From JAAYCI01 sp964367945 (lineage in GTDB: Bacteria; Bacillota; Clostridia; Oscillospirales; Ruminococcaceae): a DNA stretch of 9,645 bases. The DNA is taken from the NCBI GenBank assembly GCA_964367945.1, contig CAYIZZ010000094.1, forward strand, positions 1 to 9,645, given 5' to 3'. Both the position numbers and the translations under genes were made by a program. Positions within the stretch are counted from its first letter, which is position 1; each line of letters opens with the position of its first letter. Shown in pieces: positions 8,401 to 9,645 of the stretch. The notes beneath the pieces were generated by a model. That model saw only the letters and a program-made list of their open reading frames with translations. It searched no databases and was not told the origin of the DNA.

Positions 8401-8748
8401 GATGAAGTGCTGGGTGTGGATCTTTTAGCGATGGATGATCCCGAAACATGGCTTAGCGAGATAGCGAAAGATGATGGCGGATACGTAAAAGAATTGAACG
8501 TTGGCGAAGAAACTATTAGCGGCATGATGTTTTGGCAAGAAGTTTTGACTGAAAATGAACAGCCGGTGCTACCATCGTTAGCCTTTGAAGTAGACTATAG
8601 TGGCGAAGAGTTTGTGTTTATCTGTTATGGGCAAGGCTTCGGATGTGGACTAAGCTTGGTGGGCGCAGAAGGATATGCTCAAAACGGATGGGAATATACA
8701 GACATTTTAGGTCATTATTTCCCGGGCACGAAGCTGATGACATGGTGA
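5425..8748 (+). CDS. cinA: CinA fused to a membrane anchor, a pseudo-sortase B domain and a SpoIID-like domain
   Basis: One uninterrupted 1107-residue frame. Residues 1-412 are a complete CinA: a MoaB-like domain (IISVGTELLLGDILNTNA, GGLGPTADD at 67-75, LPGPPREM) and an NMN-deamidase-type domain (AESCTGG at 274-280, TGIAGPGGGT at 350-359). The basic stretch APRSRNR (432-438) and one helix (about 440-462) follow, predicting N-in/C-out topology. Residues about 490-680 resemble class B sortases (NPAMVGFVAMAG, EFLDFIMGVKMRSLYD, GRLVR), but the His and Cys positions are Gln569 (NTLVLGQ) and Gln660 (MTLAVQ). An acidic Ser/Glu/Gln linker spans about 753-846. Residues about 850-1107 resemble SpoIID/LytB (ICQYEVG with Glu875, AVAVAAHSW, GQGFGCGLS, DILGHYFPGT), without the usual HGVGMSQ motif. 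The ATG has AAGGGGG upstream. CinA should be active; the outer domains are probably non-catalytic or structural (inference). Two proteins made by internal initiation near 6661 is a less likely alternative, because no good ribosome binding site is seen there. Confidence 0.88.
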   Translation: MRAEIISVGTELLLGDILNTNARFLSQHLAALGYNVFYQTTVGDNSRRLRELVQAAKLRSDVLIFSGGLGPTADDITKEIVAEVFEDLLVMDIDELVKLEQFFKSRGVEMTENNKKQALVPKLGRKIVNGEGTAPGAFFRRNNKYAFLLPGPPREMQPMFLEQVVPMLEAMQDAAIRSVTLRCFGIGESALEDKIASLLDGENPTAALYAKTGEVHVRITARADTAEQAEVMCDEYAVMFYKALGDLIYATGEDDMAAATVNALIRGEYTVATAESCTGGLLGERITAVPGSSAVYGYGAITYANMAKHDMVGVRNDTLRKYGAVSSQVAAEMAFGVAKKGGSDFGIGITGIAGPGGGTPQKPVGLVYIAVSYDKDVFIRKLNVPARSREYVREISCLHALDMMRRMVLGLPMQNTRQFTKNQLADFERDGAPRSRNRMILNTALAILGALIILIALIIGIYSSSTPSPSGISADVSASLKSQGLQYGTREYSDAAFELVADAKAENPAMVGFVAMAGQSVETLVAQTFQGTQNALEESLNEAGVRGYPVMAADASLGAESSNTLVLGQDSLLPLVDYQYNDGSATFSTFTFYTDEKEYIYNVIGVYLADDTSDDFSPADTYFNDYSEFLDFIMGVKMRSLYDMDMDAEQEDSYMTLAVQDAESDERKMYVCGRLVRTAELPKESEKVPAGGDVLMPDSWYEENNELKPNIQNLYEDNMREYLMADTTNSYLQLEAGMPQEDDAPLLFSEELLELPVAPPPVEEDESEEQDVQSSSVITAEPLGFTQTVQSNQDETEIQLLSSVTIDESTQEETTEDQDSEEQEAESVAPSSSGPSPLPDLLPQKPNPNYLTVRMNGELTTLTTERVLARICQYEVGAADVATIQAVAVAAHSWILNQQGAGNEAPAVVGAQPNDRVLEAVREVTDVIISEDEENPAFTPWFSMAAQATSSSDTVFDEERAYLTTVSSPHEQGQSGWREIVSVDAQLLAQRADEVLGVDLLAMDDPETWLSEIAKDDGGYVKELNVGEETISGMMFWQEVLTENEQPVLPSLAFEVDYSGEEFVFICYGQGFGCGLSLVGAEGYAQNGWEYTDILGHYFPGTKLMTW

Positions 8749-8802
8749 TTTTCCTTTTGTGAAAATTTTCAGCTCAAAGAACCGGCTTTATTAAGATGTG
8801 TG

Positions 8803-8828
8803 ATGTGTGATTTTAACACTCATATAAT
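8803..8828 (+). promoter_or_regulatory. Probable promoter -10 box with overlapping imperfect palindrome upstream of the DUF362 gene
   Basis: TATAAT at 8823-8828 lies 27 bases before the next start codon. No good -35 box is seen at 16-18 nt distance, which suggests an activator or a weak promoter. Directly upstream is ATGTGTG (8803-8809), a 7-nt spacer and CACTCAT (8817-8823), an inverted repeat with one mismatch whose last base is the first base of the -10 box. A second direct copy of ATGTGTG precedes it (8796-8802). The arrangement could be an operator, but no known regulator is recognised. The rest of the 107-base gap holds only a weak AT-rich 6-bp hairpin just after the previous stop. Confidence 0.4.
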
Positions 8829-8855
8829 AAAAGAGGAAAATTAAAGGAGTGCAAA

Positions 8856-9645
8856 ATGGAAAAGTCAAAAGTATATTTTACAGATATGCGATGTCCTGTG
8901 GGAACAAGCTTGTTGCATAAGCTGGACAAACTTATTATAAAAGCAGGCATAGAAGAGATTGATTTCGAAAAAAAGTTTGCGGCTATAAAAATCCATTTCG
9001 GTGAGCCGGGCAACATGGCGTTTTTACGTCATAATTTCTCTAAAGTTGTGGCAGATCGTATCAAGGCATGTGGCGGAATACCTTTTTTAACAGACTGCAA
9101 TACATTATATGTGGGGCGTCGTAAAGATGCTATTGAGCATATTACTTCTGCCTATGAAAACGGATACACTCCTTTTTCAACAGGATGTCATGTGCTTATT
9201 GCCGATGGGCTGAAAGGTACGAATGATGTTGAGGTACCGATAGAAGGTGGCGAATATTGCAAGACTGCTCGCATAGGTGCCGCTGTAATGGACGCAGATA
9301 TTTTTGTTTCGCTGACACACTACAAAGTACATGAAGAAACCGGTGTGGGTGGTGTTTTGAAAAATATCGGCATGGGATGCGGTAGCAGGGCAGGTAAAAT
9401 GCAAATGCATCACGATGGCAAACCTGCGGTTAACCCCGATAAATGTAAGGCTTGCGGGCTATGTAAGAACTGCTGTGGTCAGGATGCGTTCGAATATGAC
9501 GACAGCGGCAAAGCTAGAATTATAGAAGATAAATGTGTGGGTTGTGGACGGTGCATCGGTATTTGCAACTTTGCCGCTATTGCTAACGTTAGCGGAACAG
9601 CTACAGAGATGCTAAACTATAAAATTGTGGAATATTCAAAAGCGG
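8856..9645 (+). CDS. DUF362 family Fe-S protein with two [4Fe-4S] motifs (3' end outside window)
   Basis: The frame is open to the window edge; 263 residues are visible. It matches the DUF362 / 'uncharacterized Fe-S center protein' family. Seen are KIHFGEPGNMAFLR (about 45-58), FLTDCNTLYVGRR, a THYKVHEETGVGGVLKNIGMGCGSRAGKM block (conserved in the family) at about 150-180, and then two ferredoxin-like motifs. The first is CKACGLCKNCC (Cys197, 200, 203, 207, with an extra Cys206) and the second is CVGCGRCIGIC (Cys227, 230, 233, 237). This is a cytosolic protein without signal peptide or membrane helix. Its reaction is unknown: some relatives are annotated as putative ferredoxins, and an electron-transfer or metal-linked role is only inferred. 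The start ATG has AAAGGAG (8844-8850) upstream. It appears to have its own promoter, separate from the cinA fusion. Confidence 0.9.
   Translation, partial: MEKSKVYFTDMRCPVGTSLLHKLDKLIIKAGIEEIDFEKKFAAIKIHFGEPGNMAFLRHNFSKVVADRIKACGGIPFLTDCNTLYVGRRKDAIEHITSAYENGYTPFSTGCHVLIADGLKGTNDVEVPIEGGEYCKTARIGAAVMDADIFVSLTHYKVHEETGVGGVLKNIGMGCGSRAGKMQMHHDGKPAVNPDKCKACGLCKNCCGQDAFEYDDSGKARIIEDKCVGCGRCIGICNFAAIANVSGTATEMLNYKIVEYSKA

Noticed and set aside
8748..8770. AT-rich hairpin ATTTTC / GAAAAT followed by TTTC after the fusion gene, as a terminator
   Set aside because: Only 6 bp with one G-C pair; too weak to call, though some terminator is expected here.

Overview
The window looks like chromosomal DNA of a low-to-moderate G+C, Gram-positive anaerobe of the Clostridia, perhaps an Oscillospirales/Ruminococcaceae-type gut bacterium. 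This is inferred from protein style, AGGAGG-type ribosome binding sites, some TTG starts, the nifS-thiI pairing, a SpoIID-like domain and a clostridial-type DUF362 ferredoxin-like protein. No rRNA or other phylogenetic marker is present, so the placement is tentative. All recognised genes lie on the + strand. I saw no tRNA or rRNA genes, insertion sequences, phage genes or CRISPR array.

Region 1 (1-1748) is the 3' end of a branched-chain amino acid (LIV) ABC importer operon: the C-terminus of the permease LivM, then the ATPases LivG and LivF, with overlapping ends. A 13-bp-stem hairpin (about 1782-1820) separates it from region 2 (1868-2937). Region 2 is an azlC-azlD pair encoding a two-subunit branched-chain amino acid exporter. 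Import and export systems for the same kind of substrate are therefore adjacent.

Region 3 (2938-8748) starts with a good sigma-A-type promoter (TATAAT at 2974-2979, 17-nt spacer). It reads through a NifS/IscS-type cysteine desulfurase, the tRNA 4-thiouridine synthase ThiI, and a very unusual 1107-residue protein. NifS and ThiI form a recognised sulfur-relay pair. The third gene begins as a complete, canonical CinA (MoaB-like domain plus NMN-deamidase-type domain, about residues 1-412). It continues in frame into a positively charged juxtamembrane stretch, one transmembrane helix, a class B sortase-like domain whose catalytic His and Cys are both replaced by Gln, an acidic Ser/Glu/Gln-rich linker, and a divergent SpoIID/LytB-like domain. 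The predicted protein would join a cytosolic nucleotide-salvage/repair enzyme to a cell-surface module made of two apparently degenerate wall-enzyme folds. This is the most interesting object in the window.

Region 4 (8749-9645) has a short intergenic stretch with a TATAAT box and an imperfect palindrome. It is followed by the 5' part of a DUF362-type protein with two C-terminal [4Fe-4S] motifs, cut by the window end.
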